From Deltaproteobacteria bacterium (lineage in GTDB: Bacteria > Myxococcota_A > UBA9160 > UBA4427): a stretch of DNA of 35,303 nt. The stretch lies in assembly GCA_002719955.1 (NCBI GenBank), contig PBFW01000038.1:1-35303 (forward strand), read 5' to 3'. Positions 1-8,555 of this stretch are shown here, in pieces. The position numbers and the translations under genes are program-made. The first letter of the stretch is position 1, and each line of letters starts with the position of its first letter. The notes below the pieces were generated by a model, which ran no database searches, was not told the origin of the DNA, and saw only the letters and a list, made by a program, of their open reading frames with translations.

Positions 1-426
1 CCAGAGCAATCCATCGAGCCCGGCACCCACGACCGACCGAACGACCATCCCCACATTCTGGGAGTTGGTCACGCCATCGAGCGCGAGCAGTCGCAGGGGC
101 TTGCGAGCCGCCTTCCCCTTCGCCCCGTCCAGGAAGGCGTCGACCTCGGTCACGCGCAGAAGGCGCACGCGGGCCGCGATTCCCTGGTCGTGTCTCGGGG
201 CACCGGTATATCGGTTCATCCGATCACGGGAAATCTCTTCGACCGCGATTTCTGCGTTGGAAGACTCGACCCGCCTACGAAGTTCCTGGCGATCCACCGC
301 CGAAACACCCCTCGCGACCTTCACTTCGAGGACCTCGGCACCCTCGGAGCGAAGCGCTTCCAGGACGGGATGACGCCCGAAGATCACGATCTCGGATTCG
401 CCGCGCTCGCGGTCGCTTCGATTCAT
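1..426 (-). CDS. rlmB: TrmH/SpoU-family rRNA 2'-O-methyltransferase (RlmB-like), 3' part outside the window
   Basis: The gene starts at the ATG at 426 and reads off the left edge, so 142 codons are visible. Residues 13-27 (VIFGRHPVLEALRS) match the start of the SpoU substrate-binding domain. The catalytic SpoU domain begins near residue 111 with LALDGVTNSQNVGMVVRSV, which holds the conserved motif 1 asparagine and arginine (N124, R130). Family members use SAM to methylate a ribose 2'-OH; RlmB acts on G2251 of 23S rRNA. The knotted C-terminal SAM site lies outside the window, so separation from other TrmH paralogues is not certain. It is the last visible gene of the minus-strand block and starts 121 bases after the stop of the gene at 548-1240, with a weak Shine-Dalgarno (GGGG). 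Confidence 0.88.
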   Translation of the reverse strand, partial: MNRSDRERGESEIVIFGRHPVLEALRSEGAEVLEVKVARGVSAVDRQELRRRVESSNAEIAVEEISRDRMNRYTGAPRHDQGIAARVRLLRVTEVDAFLDGAKGKAARKPLRLLALDGVTNSQNVGMVVRSVVGAGLDGLLW

Positions 427-512
427 CGCCCCAGCATGAGCGATCGCGGACCGGACTTCACCCTCTGCGTCGAACCCGCTTCACGACTCCTGTGAAAAAG
501 TCGATTTCATGG

Positions 513-530
513 GCCTCGATGCATCGAGGC
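513..530. terminator. 18-bp perfect palindrome, possible terminator or operator between two minus-strand genes
   Basis: GCCTCGATGCATCGAGGC is its own reverse complement. Read on the minus strand it lies just after the stop of the 548-1240 gene, and a run of five T follows about a dozen bases later, before the rlmB-like start at 426. The hairpin-to-T distance is too long for a textbook intrinsic terminator. It could be a weak terminator or a binding site for a dimeric regulator. The palindrome is seen; the function is inference. Confidence 0.35.
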
Positions 531-547
531 GGATGCCGAGTCGCCGA

Positions 548-1240
548 TCAGAGACGCCAGACGATGCGCAGGCGACCATCGAAGCGCTTGTTGTTCATCC
601 GCAGGCAGACGATATCGGTCAAGACCGGCAGAAATCGTGGCTCCGACGCGAGCGCATCTTTCAAGACCTCGGCCAGATCACGGGTCAATTCGCAGAGCGG
701 CCGTCTCGGATCCATCGGCTGATCGTCGTCCCAGAGGACCAGGGCGAGGTCGAAGGCCGGTGCCGGCCCGAGCAGACCTCGGTAGACGTCCCGACCTAGG
801 ACGTCGAAGCGGTGCGGGCGGATCAGTTCGATCAGACCGGAAAAGGCGCGCAGCAGGATCGGATAGGCGCTCTCGGTCTCCACGCGCTGAGTGAAGTCGA
901 GCACCGGGGCGGGCCGGGACTCGCAGGTCAAGGGGGCGAAGTCGATCGTATTCAACGCCCTAACCAACGAAGAACTCGCCCCGCCCGCGGATGACTCCCC
1001 TTCCTGAAAACCGACTCCCGTTGCAAGACAGGTGAAGGAACAACCATCGCCCTGCACGAAGAGTTCACGCGATGAATGAAAGAAGGCTTCCATACCGACG
1101 CCCTCTTCAGAAACGACCTCGATGTGTTTCGAATCGGGCCGATCCGCGGACGACCCCACCTCCTGAGCCATGACGACTCTCTGCAGCAGGCCCTCAACGA
1201 TGCATTCCGGGGATTGGAGAAGATCGACGCACTCCACCAT
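548..1240 (-). CDS. Hypothetical protein, possibly a lipoprotein with an unresolved start
   Basis: I do not recognise this 230-residue product. Codon choice (G/C-rich third positions, ordinary amino-acid mix) supports real coding on this strand. The frame stays open upstream of the first ATG back to a stop near 1485 and encodes an acidic, plausible protein stretch (AVATEPRTIAEVEPPRESAV). Just before that lies GSGC, which resembles a lipobox cysteine near position 1355. No ATG, GTG or TTG lies in this extension, and no hydrophobic signal helix is visible ahead of the cysteine. The true start may therefore be a rare codon, or the 5' end may be frameshifted. The C-terminal half is rich in Leu, Asp and Arg, without transmembrane segments. 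It lies downstream of the LLM oxidoreductase gene on the same strand. Function unknown. Confidence 0.6.
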   Translation of the reverse strand: MVECVDLLQSPECIVEGLLQRVVMAQEVGSSADRPDSKHIEVVSEEGVGMEAFFHSSRELFVQGDGCSFTCLATGVGFQEGESSAGGASSSLVRALNTIDFAPLTCESRPAPVLDFTQRVETESAYPILLRAFSGLIELIRPHRFDVLGRDVYRGLLGPAPAFDLALVLWDDDQPMDPRRPLCELTRDLAEVLKDALASEPRFLPVLTDIVCLRMNNKRFDGRLRIVWRL

Positions 1241-1482
1241 CTGTGCGTCGAGAGAAAGCCCGCGCGTGCGCTCTTCGAAGGAACGGAGCGAGTCAGCGAC
1301 CGCACTCTCGCGGGGCGGCTCGACCTCGGCGATCGTTCTCGGCTCCGTGGCAACTGCACATCCGGACCCAATCCGGGTAAATCTCTGCCGAGCACATCGA
1401 CCGTTTCCGCCCTGGATCTGAGCTTTCCCGGGGCGGCGTGACGTCGATCGCAGCCGGACCGACCGACGGGGCGGCCGAGTGG

Positions 1483-2442
1483 CTAGCGGGGTGCGAGATC
1501 ACCTACAGCTTGACGCAGATCATCGGCATATAGGATCGCCAGCGCCGGCGTTGTCACACCCGCATCCCGGTAACGCTCGACATGCTCTCGACACTCTTCG
1601 GGCGCACCATGGATCACGAGCTGATCGACGACCTCATCGGGAATCGCCTCGAGCGCGGCCTTGCGATCACCGGCTCTCCAGTGGGACCACATCCCTTTCA
1701 ACGGATCGGAACGGCCGAGCCACTCATGGAAGGCCGCGTAGACGGGCACATTCAGGTAGGCCGCGATCCCGCGGCGGGCGATCGCCCGAGCCTTGACACG
1801 GTCGGCGGTCGGGATCACGAAGAGCCGCGCCACGATTTCCTTGCCCTCGCCTCCCGCGTGAACGTAGGGCACAACCTTTCTCACATCCTCGACGGAAAGC
1901 CAATTCAGGATCGCCCCGTCTCCGACCTTGCCCGCGAGCCTGAGCATCCCCTGCCTGAGCCCGGCGATGAGAATCGGAGGCTGCACAGCGAGCGATCCCA
2001 TCTGCAACCGAAATCCCTTCACCGTGAAAGATTCGTATTCTTCATCGACCTTTTCTCCGGCCAGCGCCCTGCGCAGGAACGCGACGGAATCGCGCACCCG
2101 TTTGTAGGGTTCTTCGAAGGGAATCCCGTTCCAGTTCCCGACAATCACGTCCGAGGAGGTCCCGATTCCCATCACGAAACGACCCGGAGCCGCTTCCGCG
2201 AGGCTCGCCACGCTCTGGGCGAGCAGCGCGGGGCCCCGGGTAAAAGCAGGAATGATGGCGATCCCGAGGCGCATCTCAGGCGCCCAGGCGGCCGCGAGCG
2301 CCAGGGGCGTGAATCCATCCTGCCCACCGGCCTCCGAAGACCACAGATCGGTATAGCCGAGATCGACCATCTCGCGAAACCAATCGCGATGCTCGCTCAA
2401 GGGGATACCGTTCATCGGGATCGTCATTCCGTAGCGATCCAT
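1483..2442 (-). CDS. LLM-class flavin/F420-dependent oxidoreductase
   Basis: This 319-residue protein has the luciferase-like monooxygenase fold signature. There is a start MTIPMNG, then residues 29-34 (GYTDLW) and 47-57 (ALAAAWAPEMR) as in F420-dependent LLM enzymes. A GRFVMGIGTSS segment marks the cofactor-binding TIM-barrel strand, and QPPILIAGL marks the late barrel strand seen across the family. Length is typical for a single-domain LLM protein. The substrate cannot be told; LLM enzymes reduce or oxygenate varied organic substrates with FMN or F420. It starts three bases after the glnS stop, so the two are probably co-transcribed, although no functional link is evident. Confidence 0.85.
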   Translation of the reverse strand: MDRYGMTIPMNGIPLSEHRDWFREMVDLGYTDLWSSEAGGQDGFTPLALAAAWAPEMRLGIAIIPAFTRGPALLAQSVASLAEAAPGRFVMGIGTSSDVIVGNWNGIPFEEPYKRVRDSVAFLRRALAGEKVDEEYESFTVKGFRLQMGSLAVQPPILIAGLRQGMLRLAGKVGDGAILNWLSVEDVRKVVPYVHAGGEGKEIVARLFVIPTADRVKARAIARRGIAAYLNVPVYAAFHEWLGRSDPLKGMWSHWRAGDRKAALEAIPDEVVDQLVIHGAPEECREHVERYRDAGVTTPALAILYADDLRQAVGDLAPR

Positions 2443-2445
2443 GGC

Positions 2446-4266
2446 CTAATTCGTTCCCTCGTCTTTCGATCTCTTCTTGTTCTTCTTCGAGTTGTGACCG
2501 GACTTGCCGGCGCCCCCCTTCGTCCCGCCGGCCTGCTTTGCGACCTTCGCCCATGTATCGCGAAGGGTCGCCGTGCGGTTCAAGACGGGCCGGCCCGGAT
2601 GGCTCTCGATGTCGAGGCAATAATAGCCGAGGCGCTCGAGCTGAATCTTGTCGCCCGCGACCAGATTCGAACACGCCGGCTCCAACCGTGCTGTTTCGAG
2701 CACCTCGAGCGAATCGGGACTGAGGCCGCGTTCGAGCCCCCCCTCCCCGCTCGGATCCGGTTCCTCCTCCTTGAAGAGCGTCTCGTAGTGGCGTACTTCC
2801 GCCTCGACCGCATGGCGGGCGGAGACCCAGTGGAGAGTTCCCTTCACCTTGCGACCATCCGGTGCATCCCCACCCCGAGTCGCGGGATCGTAGGTACAGC
2901 GCAACTCGACGATCTCGCCAGCCTCGTCCTTGATCACGTCCTGACAGGTGATGAAATACGCATAACGCAGCCGGACTTCCCGCCCCGGTGAGAGGCGAAA
3001 GAATTTCTTCGGCGGATCCTCCATGAAATCGTCGCGCTCGATGTAGATTTCCCGCCCGAAGGGAACCTTGCGTGAGCCCGCGGAGGCGTCCTCGGGGTTG
3101 TTGATCGCATCGAGAAATTCTTCCCGATCCTCCGGGTCCGCAGGGTAATTCTCGATCACGATCTTGAGCGGCCTCAACACGCCCATGCGCCTCGGCGATT
3201 CGAGATTCAGCACCTGCCGGACGTGAAACTCGAGATTCGACAACTCGATCAGGTTGTCGCGCTTCGCGACACCGACCGCCTCGCAGAACTCACGGATCGC
3301 TCGAGCGGGATAGCCCCGCCGCCGCATCGCCGCGATCGTGGGCATCCGCGGATCGTCCCAGCCGCGCACATGCCCCTCTTCGACCACCCGGCGAAGCGCG
3401 CGTTTGCTCGTGATCGTATGCGAAACATTGAGCCGCGCGAACTCGATCTGGCGCGGGCGACTCGGCGTCTCGAGTTGATCGAGGATCCAGTCGTAGAGCG
3501 GACGATGGTCGAGAAACTCGAGGGTACACAGTGAATGCGTAATCAACTCGAGCGCATCGGAAAGGCAATGCGCAAAATCGTACATCGGATAGACGCACCA
3601 GCGATCGCCCGTCCGGTGATGGGTCTTTTTCTGGATCCGGTAGAGAATCGGATCACGCATGGCGACGACCGGTGCGGCCATGTCGATCTTCGCCCGCAAC
3701 ACGCACTCGCCGTCAGCGAATTCCCCGGCCCGCATTCGCGTGAATAGGTCGAGATTTTCTTCGATGTTGCGATTGCGATCGGGGCTTTCGGTCCCGGGCT
3801 CGGTCAGCGTTCCCTGATTGGCGCGAATCTCCTCCGCGCTCTGATCATCGACGAAGGCCTTGCCCTGCTCGATCAGGTCGACCGCGTAGCCAAAGAGTTC
3901 TTCGAAATAATCGGACGTGAAGTGGAGGTGATCCTTCCAGTCGAACCCGAGCCAGCGAACATCTTCCTGGATCCCATCGACGTATTCCGTGTCCTCGGTC
4001 GAGGGATTCGTATCATCGAAGCGCAGATGGCAGCGGCTGTCGGGAACCTCACTGGCAAGCCCGAAGTCGAGACAGATCGCCTTGGCGTGACCCACGTGGA
4101 GATAACCGTTCGGCTCGGGTGGAAAACGTGTCACGACCCGGTCGTGCTTGCCCGAGGCGATATCCTCCGCAACGATCGTCCGGATGAAATCGAGGCCACT
4201 CGTCTGGGCACCGGCCTCACCGCCGGATCCCGATTCAGTCTGATCGTCTGCGCGCACCACCCACAC
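2446..4266 (-). CDS. glnS: Glutamine--tRNA ligase (GlnRS)
   Basis: GlnS charges tRNA-Gln with glutamine in the cytoplasm. The class I HIGH motif appears as [13 protein letters not shown] at residues 50-62, preceded by the GlnRS-typical [19 protein letters not shown]. The KMSKS-equivalent is [13 protein letters not shown] at 281-293. The anticodon-binding beta barrels follow, and a Lys-rich tail (about residues 579-606) ends the protein. A 606-residue length is slightly long for GlnRS (E. coli 554) because of this tail and about 25 extra N-terminal residues. Three GTG codons at 4266, 4260 and 4257 can serve as start; a GAGGGG Shine-Dalgarno just upstream favours the later two. Having GlnRS implies direct glutaminylation rather than sole use of the GatCAB route. 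Confidence 0.97.
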   Translation of the reverse strand: MWVVRADDQTESGSGGEAGAQTSGLDFIRTIVAEDIASGKHDRVVTRFPPEPNGYLHVGHAKAICLDFGLASEVPDSRCHLRFDDTNPSTEDTEYVDGIQEDVRWLGFDWKDHLHFTSDYFEELFGYAVDLIEQGKAFVDDQSAEEIRANQGTLTEPGTESPDRNRNIEENLDLFTRMRAGEFADGECVLRAKIDMAAPVVAMRDPILYRIQKKTHHRTGDRWCVYPMYDFAHCLSDALELITHSLCTLEFLDHRPLYDWILDQLETPSRPRQIEFARLNVSHTITSKRALRRVVEEGHVRGWDDPRMPTIAAMRRRGYPARAIREFCEAVGVAKRDNLIELSNLEFHVRQVLNLESPRRMGVLRPLKIVIENYPADPEDREEFLDAINNPEDASAGSRKVPFGREIYIERDDFMEDPPKKFFRLSPGREVRLRYAYFITCQDVIKDEAGEIVELRCTYDPATRGGDAPDGRKVKGTLHWVSARHAVEAEVRHYETLFKEEEPDPSGEGGLERGLSPDSLEVLETARLEPACSNLVAGDKIQLERLGYYCLDIESHPGRPVLNRTATLRDTWAKVAKQAGGTKGGAGKSGHNSKKNKKRSKDEGTN

Positions 4267-4492
4267 CCCTCATCCCGAACGCATGCACGGGCCCTCACGG
4301 CCCGACGAGGCCGGGAGTTTCGCATGTGTGCGCCCATCAGCAAAGGGCGGCGGGGCCGCGTCACCGGAGGCATCGGGACACCCATTCGGCGGGCCGGACT
4401 GCTATGCTCTCGCGCGCTCGATTCCCGAGCCCTCCCCTCCTCCCTGACTCCCGATCCCGAGGTAAGCAGATGCTGCTCAGGCGCTCCCGGCC

Positions 4493-5752
4493 ATGCGATT
4501 CTTGAACGAAGCTCAGATCGGACTGATCCGGGAGCGATTCGGCACCCCCGTCTACGTCTACGATCAGGCCACCCTCGAGGCCGCGGCGGACGAGGTCCTC
4601 GCCTTCCCGGCGCCCTGTCGCCTGGTCGGCCGCTTCGCGATGAAGGCCTGCCCGACCGCCGCCGTTCTGCACATTTTGTCAGCCAGGGGACTCCATATCG
4701 ATGCCAGTAGCGGATTCGAAGCAGAACGGGCCCTGCATGCCGGGATCGCGGCCGAGCGGATCCAAATCACGGCTCAGGAAATCCCGAAAGATCTGAAGGG
4801 TCTCGTCCAGCGCGGCGTCCTTTACAACGCCTGCTCGCTTCACCAGCTCCGCGCCTTCGGCGAACTCTGTCCCGGGCGCGAACTCTCGATCCGTGCCAAC
4901 CCGGGACTGGGCAGCGGTCACAACAACCGAACCAACACCGGTGGCCCCTCCACCTCTTTCGGGATCTGGCACGAAAGGCTCGAAGAGGCTCTCGCCATCG
5001 CACAGGAATTCGGCCTGACGCTCAGCGGACTCCACACACATATCGGCTCCGGCGGTGACCCGGACGTCTGGAAACGATGTGCCGAAATGACGGTCGATAT
5101 CGCGACGCGACTGCCGGATCTAAATCGACTCTCCCTGGGCGGCGGATTCAAGGTCGCACGAATGCCCGAAGAGACGAGTGCCGATCTGCAAACGATCGGC
5201 GCGGCGCTGAGGCCGACGCTCGAAACCTTCATTGGCGCTCGGAAGGATTTTCAGCTCGAGATCGAACCCGGCACCTTCCTCGTCGCCAACGCCGGTGCGA
5301 TTCTCGCGGAGATCATCGACGTGGTCGACACGCATTCGGCGACGGGCGCGGGGTCGGACGGGCATACCTTCCTCAAGATCGATTCCGGAATGACGGAACT
5401 TTTACGCCCCTCGGTCTATGGAGCGCAGCATCCTCTGACCGTCGTGGCCCACGGCCACCCCGCCGCCAGCGAAGAGACCGACTATCTGGTCGCCGGCCAT
5501 TGCTGTGAATCCGGCGACATCCTGACGCCGGCTCCCGGTGATCCGGAGGGCCTGGCCCCTCGGCGACTCGCGCGCGCCGAAATCGGTGACACCCTTGTGA
5601 TCGAGGGTGCCGGTGCCTATGCGTCGGGCATGGCCGCGAAGAATTACAACGCCTTTCCGGAAGCTGCCGAAGTGCTCATCGATGCCGACGGTGAAGCGAG
5701 GCTCGTTCGTCGACGCCAGACCCTCGGACAGATGCTCCAAAACGAACTCTGA
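4493..5752 (+). CDS. lysA: Diaminopimelate decarboxylase family (LysA)
   Basis: This PLP enzyme of fold type III should decarboxylate meso-diaminopimelate to lysine, the last step of lysine synthesis. The PLP lysine is K51 in RFAMKACPTAAVL. HTHIGSG (181-187) and the glycine-rich phosphate-binding LGGGFK (215-220) follow, with EPGTFLV at 258-264. The catalytic cysteine motif CESGD (338-342) contributes from the partner subunit in the dimer. The 419-residue length is normal. The gene is divergent from glnS (225-base gap) and converges with the TPR gene at 5765. No clear Shine-Dalgarno precedes the ATG. Related decarboxylases (ornithine/arginine, carboxynorspermidine) share the fold; the lysC gene elsewhere in the window favours LysA. 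Confidence 0.88.
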   Translation: MRFLNEAQIGLIRERFGTPVYVYDQATLEAAADEVLAFPAPCRLVGRFAMKACPTAAVLHILSARGLHIDASSGFEAERALHAGIAAERIQITAQEIPKDLKGLVQRGVLYNACSLHQLRAFGELCPGRELSIRANPGLGSGHNNRTNTGGPSTSFGIWHERLEEALAIAQEFGLTLSGLHTHIGSGGDPDVWKRCAEMTVDIATRLPDLNRLSLGGGFKVARMPEETSADLQTIGAALRPTLETFIGARKDFQLEIEPGTFLVANAGAILAEIIDVVDTHSATGAGSDGHTFLKIDSGMTELLRPSVYGAQHPLTVVAHGHPAASEETDYLVAGHCCESGDILTPAPGDPEGLAPRRLARAEIGDTLVIEGAGAYASGMAAKNYNAFPEAAEVLIDADGEARLVRRRQTLGQMLQNEL

Positions 5753-5764
5753 GCGGGCGACCGC

Positions 5765-6505
5765 CTAATTTCTTCGTTGCGGCTTCTGACGGAAACCCTT
5801 GCGACTCGCTTGGCCTTGACCGGCGCGGTATTGCGCCGGGGGCTTCTCGAGCTGAAGGCCGAACCAGGCCATCCCGAAGCGCTTCATGTTGAGCTTCTTG
5901 CCGTTCCGAAGCCGGCCCAGGTTTTCCTGGGTCGACTCGTTGCTCTTCTCGACCTTCTCGGCTTCGACGAGTTTATTGATCGCAGCGTCACGTTCGCCGT
6001 CTTTCGCGAGCATCCACGCGTAGACGTGGTAGGGCATGATCTGCTTCTTATTCGCGCGGATAGCGATATCGAGCGCCGCGCGGGCCTTGTCCTTGCGCCC
6101 GGCGCGGTATTCGAGCGCCGCGTGGGCCAGCTTCGCTTCGGTGGCCCGCATGCCGGCCTTCGCCAGATGTTCTTCGGCACGCTTCTCGTCCCCGCTCGCA
6201 AAAGCGAGCAGCCCGATCTGCGCGTGGATCTGCCCCTTGAGCATCACCTGCCAGCGAGCGAGCGGCATCATCTCTTCGAGTTGTGCGATGGCGATCTGGG
6301 TCTGCCCGGCTTGGATCTGCTTCTGAATACCCATGAATCGGGGTTCGATCCGCTTGGCCAGGACGCGCGAGAGCACAATGAACGCCACCAGGGAGACCAG
6401 CACGAAGAGCACGATCCCCATCTGCCAGGTCTTCCAGAGCGCGAGCACAGTCCAGATCGCCCCGCTCGTCGCGCCGATCAGCATTGCAATGAAAATCGTA
6501 TACAT
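5765..6505 (-). CDS. Small TPR-like inner-membrane protein, unknown function
   Basis: From the ATG at 6505 the product is about 246 residues. Two hydrophobic helices (about residues 3-23 and 30-46) are followed by a cytoplasmic helical region resembling tetratricopeptide repeats: alternating Ala/Leu-rich helices such as AIAQLEEMMPLARWQV and ARAALDIAIRANKK. The tail is basic and Gln/Arg-rich. Such proteins usually scaffold other proteins at the membrane; no specific role is evident. A GTG at 6535 would add ten residues. It converges with lysA, with 12 bases between stops. Confidence 0.75.
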   Translation of the reverse strand: MYTIFIAMLIGATSGAIWTVLALWKTWQMGIVLFVLVSLVAFIVLSRVLAKRIEPRFMGIQKQIQAGQTQIAIAQLEEMMPLARWQVMLKGQIHAQIGLLAFASGDEKRAEEHLAKAGMRATEAKLAHAALEYRAGRKDKARAALDIAIRANKKQIMPYHVYAWMLAKDGERDAAINKLVEAEKVEKSNESTQENLGRLRNGKKLNMKRFGMAWFGLQLEKPPAQYRAGQGQASRKGFRQKPQRRN

Positions 6506-6559
6506 CGGCCCGGTCCATCCCCCTGACTCCACCACTGAAGGCGAGCGCGCGCGATCTTA

Positions 6560-6655
6560 GCAGGCTGAGCGAGGCGGGGGGCGTCCAGCGCGGTGAGACG
6601 CCGCCCCGAACGAATCGTGATGCCGCGGCGGTGCATCCGCCGATCCAATGCAGAC
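6560..6655 (-). terminator. Two GC hairpins downstream of the DUF481 gene
   Basis: On the minus strand, the sequence after the DUF481 stop can fold CGGCGG/CCGCCG with a five-base loop (6612-6628) and GGCGTC/GACGCC with an 11-base loop (near 6579-6601). Neither is followed by a T run, so they may be Rho-dependent pause sites or 3'-end stabilisers. Weak evidence. Confidence 0.25.
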
Positions 6656-7444
6656 CTAGAACTTGTAGCCGAGACCGACGGTCGCATTCGTCGTGGTCTC
6701 TTTCACCTCGTCCGGGACCTCGTTCGTGTATTCCACCAAAAAGCTCGTCCGAAACGACCACGCCTCGGTCAGAGGCACGCCGACGATGATTTCGCTTCGA
6801 ACGATGAAGGCGCTCGGGGAGTTTGCCGGAAGCGCCACGTTCCCCGTGTGCGTGTATTCGATCTTTTCATCGAAGAGCAGATGCTTGTATTCAAAGCCCG
6901 CAACGGCGTCGATGAAGTGATCGACATCTGTGTCCTCGAACGACGTCCCAGTATTGCCATCGTAGACTTCGTATCGATATCCGAGACCGCTCGACACGTC
7001 GAAGTGGTTCTTGGCGCCGTTCAGGTCCTCCCAGACCCGATAGCCCGGTCCGCTATCGACGCGGAATCGAAGCCGACGATCCTGGGTGCTGTCGCGCGAG
7101 AGCTCAGCTTGCGTGCCCACGAAGAATCGTTCGTGGAGCGTATGCATCCAGTCGGCAAAAAGCGCCTGGCTGTCCTTCGTCGTTTCCCGGACTGAGTCGT
7201 CCTTATCGGAAGTGCCGTAGGTTGCCGTCAAGCGGACCGCGGCTTCATCCTCTTCCCAGGTTCGCGTAGTCTTCGCATCAACGGTGCCTGACAGCGTACG
7301 GGTGGTACCGGTCTGCGCCGAGGCCGAGAAGCTGACCTCGCCAGACCAGCCCGTCGCTTCGTCAGCCGCAAGAGCTGACGAAGCAACGCCGAAGCTGATC
7401 ACGAAAGCGATGGCTGCCGCGCAGCGCGAGAAGAGTCGGGTCAT
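6656..7444 (-). CDS. DUF481 (YdiY-like) outer-membrane beta-barrel protein
   Basis: A clear Sec signal peptide (MTRLFSRCAAAIAFVISF, cleaved after ...SSALA near residue 26) precedes a protein of alternating polar/aromatic beta strands that ends in GLGYKF, with the terminal Phe typical of barrels assembled by the BAM complex. Motifs such as WSGEVSFSAS, GPGYRVW and GLGYRYE match the DUF481 family, described as putative salt-induced outer-membrane proteins. The start at 7444 is set by a strong AAGGGGG Shine-Dalgarno eight bases upstream; an upstream in-frame ATG at 7639 would bury the signal peptide. The 262-residue length is normal. It probably forms its own transcript, because the upstream mscS copy is broken. 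Confidence 0.88.
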   Translation of the reverse strand: MTRLFSRCAAAIAFVISFGVASSALAADEATGWSGEVSFSASAQTGTTRTLSGTVDAKTTRTWEEDEAAVRLTATYGTSDKDDSVRETTKDSQALFADWMHTLHERFFVGTQAELSRDSTQDRRLRFRVDSGPGYRVWEDLNGAKNHFDVSSGLGYRYEVYDGNTGTSFEDTDVDHFIDAVAGFEYKHLLFDEKIEYTHTGNVALPANSPSAFIVRSEIIVGVPLTEAWSFRTSFLVEYTNEVPDEVKETTTNATVGLGYKF

Positions 7445-7531
7445 ATCATCCCCCTTCCATAACCCGGTTCTCCGCTTGTCGAAGAATCCGGATGTGGATA
7501 TCGCGGCGCCACACTCGAAGGCATGGCACCG

Positions 7532-7537
7532 ATTATG
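7532..7537 (-). promoter_or_regulatory. Possible -10 element for the DUF481 gene
   Basis: On the minus strand CATAAT matches the sigma-70 -10 consensus at five of six positions and lies about 87 bases upstream of the DUF481 start at 7444. No good -35 hexamer is found at 16-18 bases. The 137-base gap here contains no gene and is the natural promoter site. Confidence 0.3.
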
Positions 7538-7581
7538 CCGCAGAGGCCTTCCAGCAGAGGTCACGACGCTTGATGGCCGGC

Positions 7582-8294
7582 CTATCTCCCCGGAACCTCC
7601 AGCACGTGCACATCCGATTGCGGGTATGGGATATTGCAACCGACGGCCTCAAACTCTTCCTTGAGCGCGCGGGCACGGGCCCAACGAAGGGCCCAATAGT
7701 CCCCCGCGTTGCGCCAGGGGCGTACGACCAGATTGGCCGAGGAGTCCGCGAGCTCCGCGACGGCGATCGTATGCGCGGGGTCCTCGAGCGTTCGCTCGTC
7801 GCTCGTGATGACCCGCTCGATGATCTCGATCGCACGGCCGATATCGTCGCCGTAGCCGATGCCCATGACGAGGTCGATCCGGCGCGTGTCATTCAAGGAG
7901 TAGTTTTTCACGGTATCGCCGTAAATCTGGGCATTCGGGATCACGATGCGGACGTTGTCGCCCGTGTGGAGGATCGTGCTGAAGATACCGATTTCCCTGA
8001 CGGTCCCCTTCTCTGACCGGCGACTTCGACGAACTCGCCCACCCGAATCGGCCGGAAGATGAGGAGCATGACACCAGCGGCGAAACTCGAGAGCGTCCCC
8101 TGGAGCGCCAATCCAACGGCCAGACCGGCCGCACCGAAGACCGCGACCAGCTGGTTCCGCGCCCATCCGGCAGCCATCCGCCCCACGACGAAGAGGACGA
8201 CCGCGCCGATGGCGCTTATCCCGTATTCGATGATCAGACCGCTCGCTGTATCGATCGCCGCCTGCATGCCTTCGCTGATTTCGTTCGGATCCAT
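7582..8294 (-). pseudogene. Small-conductance mechanosensitive channel (MscS family), internally deleted and frameshifted
   Basis: MscS is a heptameric inner-membrane valve that opens on hypo-osmotic shock. The reading frame from the ATG at 8294 gives one transmembrane helix ([17 protein letters not shown]), then jumps straight to the pore helix [20 protein letters not shown]. In E. coli MscS about 44 residues, including a whole transmembrane helix, lie between these. The frame then breaks near 8010-8020 after FVEVAG; the rest of the beta and alpha/beta domain ([20 protein letters not shown] to YPQSDVHVLEVPGR) continues in the next frame to 7582. One extra G in the GGGG run there would restore the frame ([14 protein letters not shown]). 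Spliced length is 237 residues against 286 in E. coli. A working channel is unlikely. Confidence 0.82.
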
Positions 8295-8555
8295 GCAGGT
8301 TCGCTACTTCCCGAGAAGTTCTCGCTCACACGACCGCCGCGCTTCCCCTCTGATCTGTGAGGCGCGGCAACTCTAGCCCTCACCCGCGGCGGGCACACGC
8401 AAACGATCATTCGGCGGCCTTCCTTTGAATGAGCAGTCCAGCAGGGAAACGTGGAATGGCTGGATCGCACAACGAAGCATTCGCAACCCATCACGTCGTC
8501 GAGGGGCCCGTCCGGAACGAATTCAGGCCCGACGTGTCGCGCTGCTCTTTGCGAA
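8295..8555. other. Non-coding gap between two decayed genes
   Basis: I see no recognisable protein in any frame of these 261 bases, no tRNA-like fold and no strong promoter. It is the upstream region of the mscS remnant and the downstream flank of the DUF748 remnant. Short open frames here have no family resemblance. Confidence 0.5.

Noticed and set aside
1468..1540. tRNA-like start (GGCCGAGTGGCTAGC)
   Set aside because: It resembles the D-arm of class II tRNAs, but no matching acceptor stem, anticodon arm or T-arm (GGTTCGAATCC) follows, and it lies across the end of the LLM oxidoreductase gene.
1582..2991. A 469-codon plus-strand open frame
   Set aside because: Antisense to the LLM oxidoreductase and glnS genes, both of which have clear family motifs.
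8000..8030. Programmed -1 frameshifting in mscS
   Set aside because: No X-XXY-YYZ slippery heptamer is present, MscS proteins are not known to need frameshifting, and the gene also lacks an internal segment, so decay or error is simpler.
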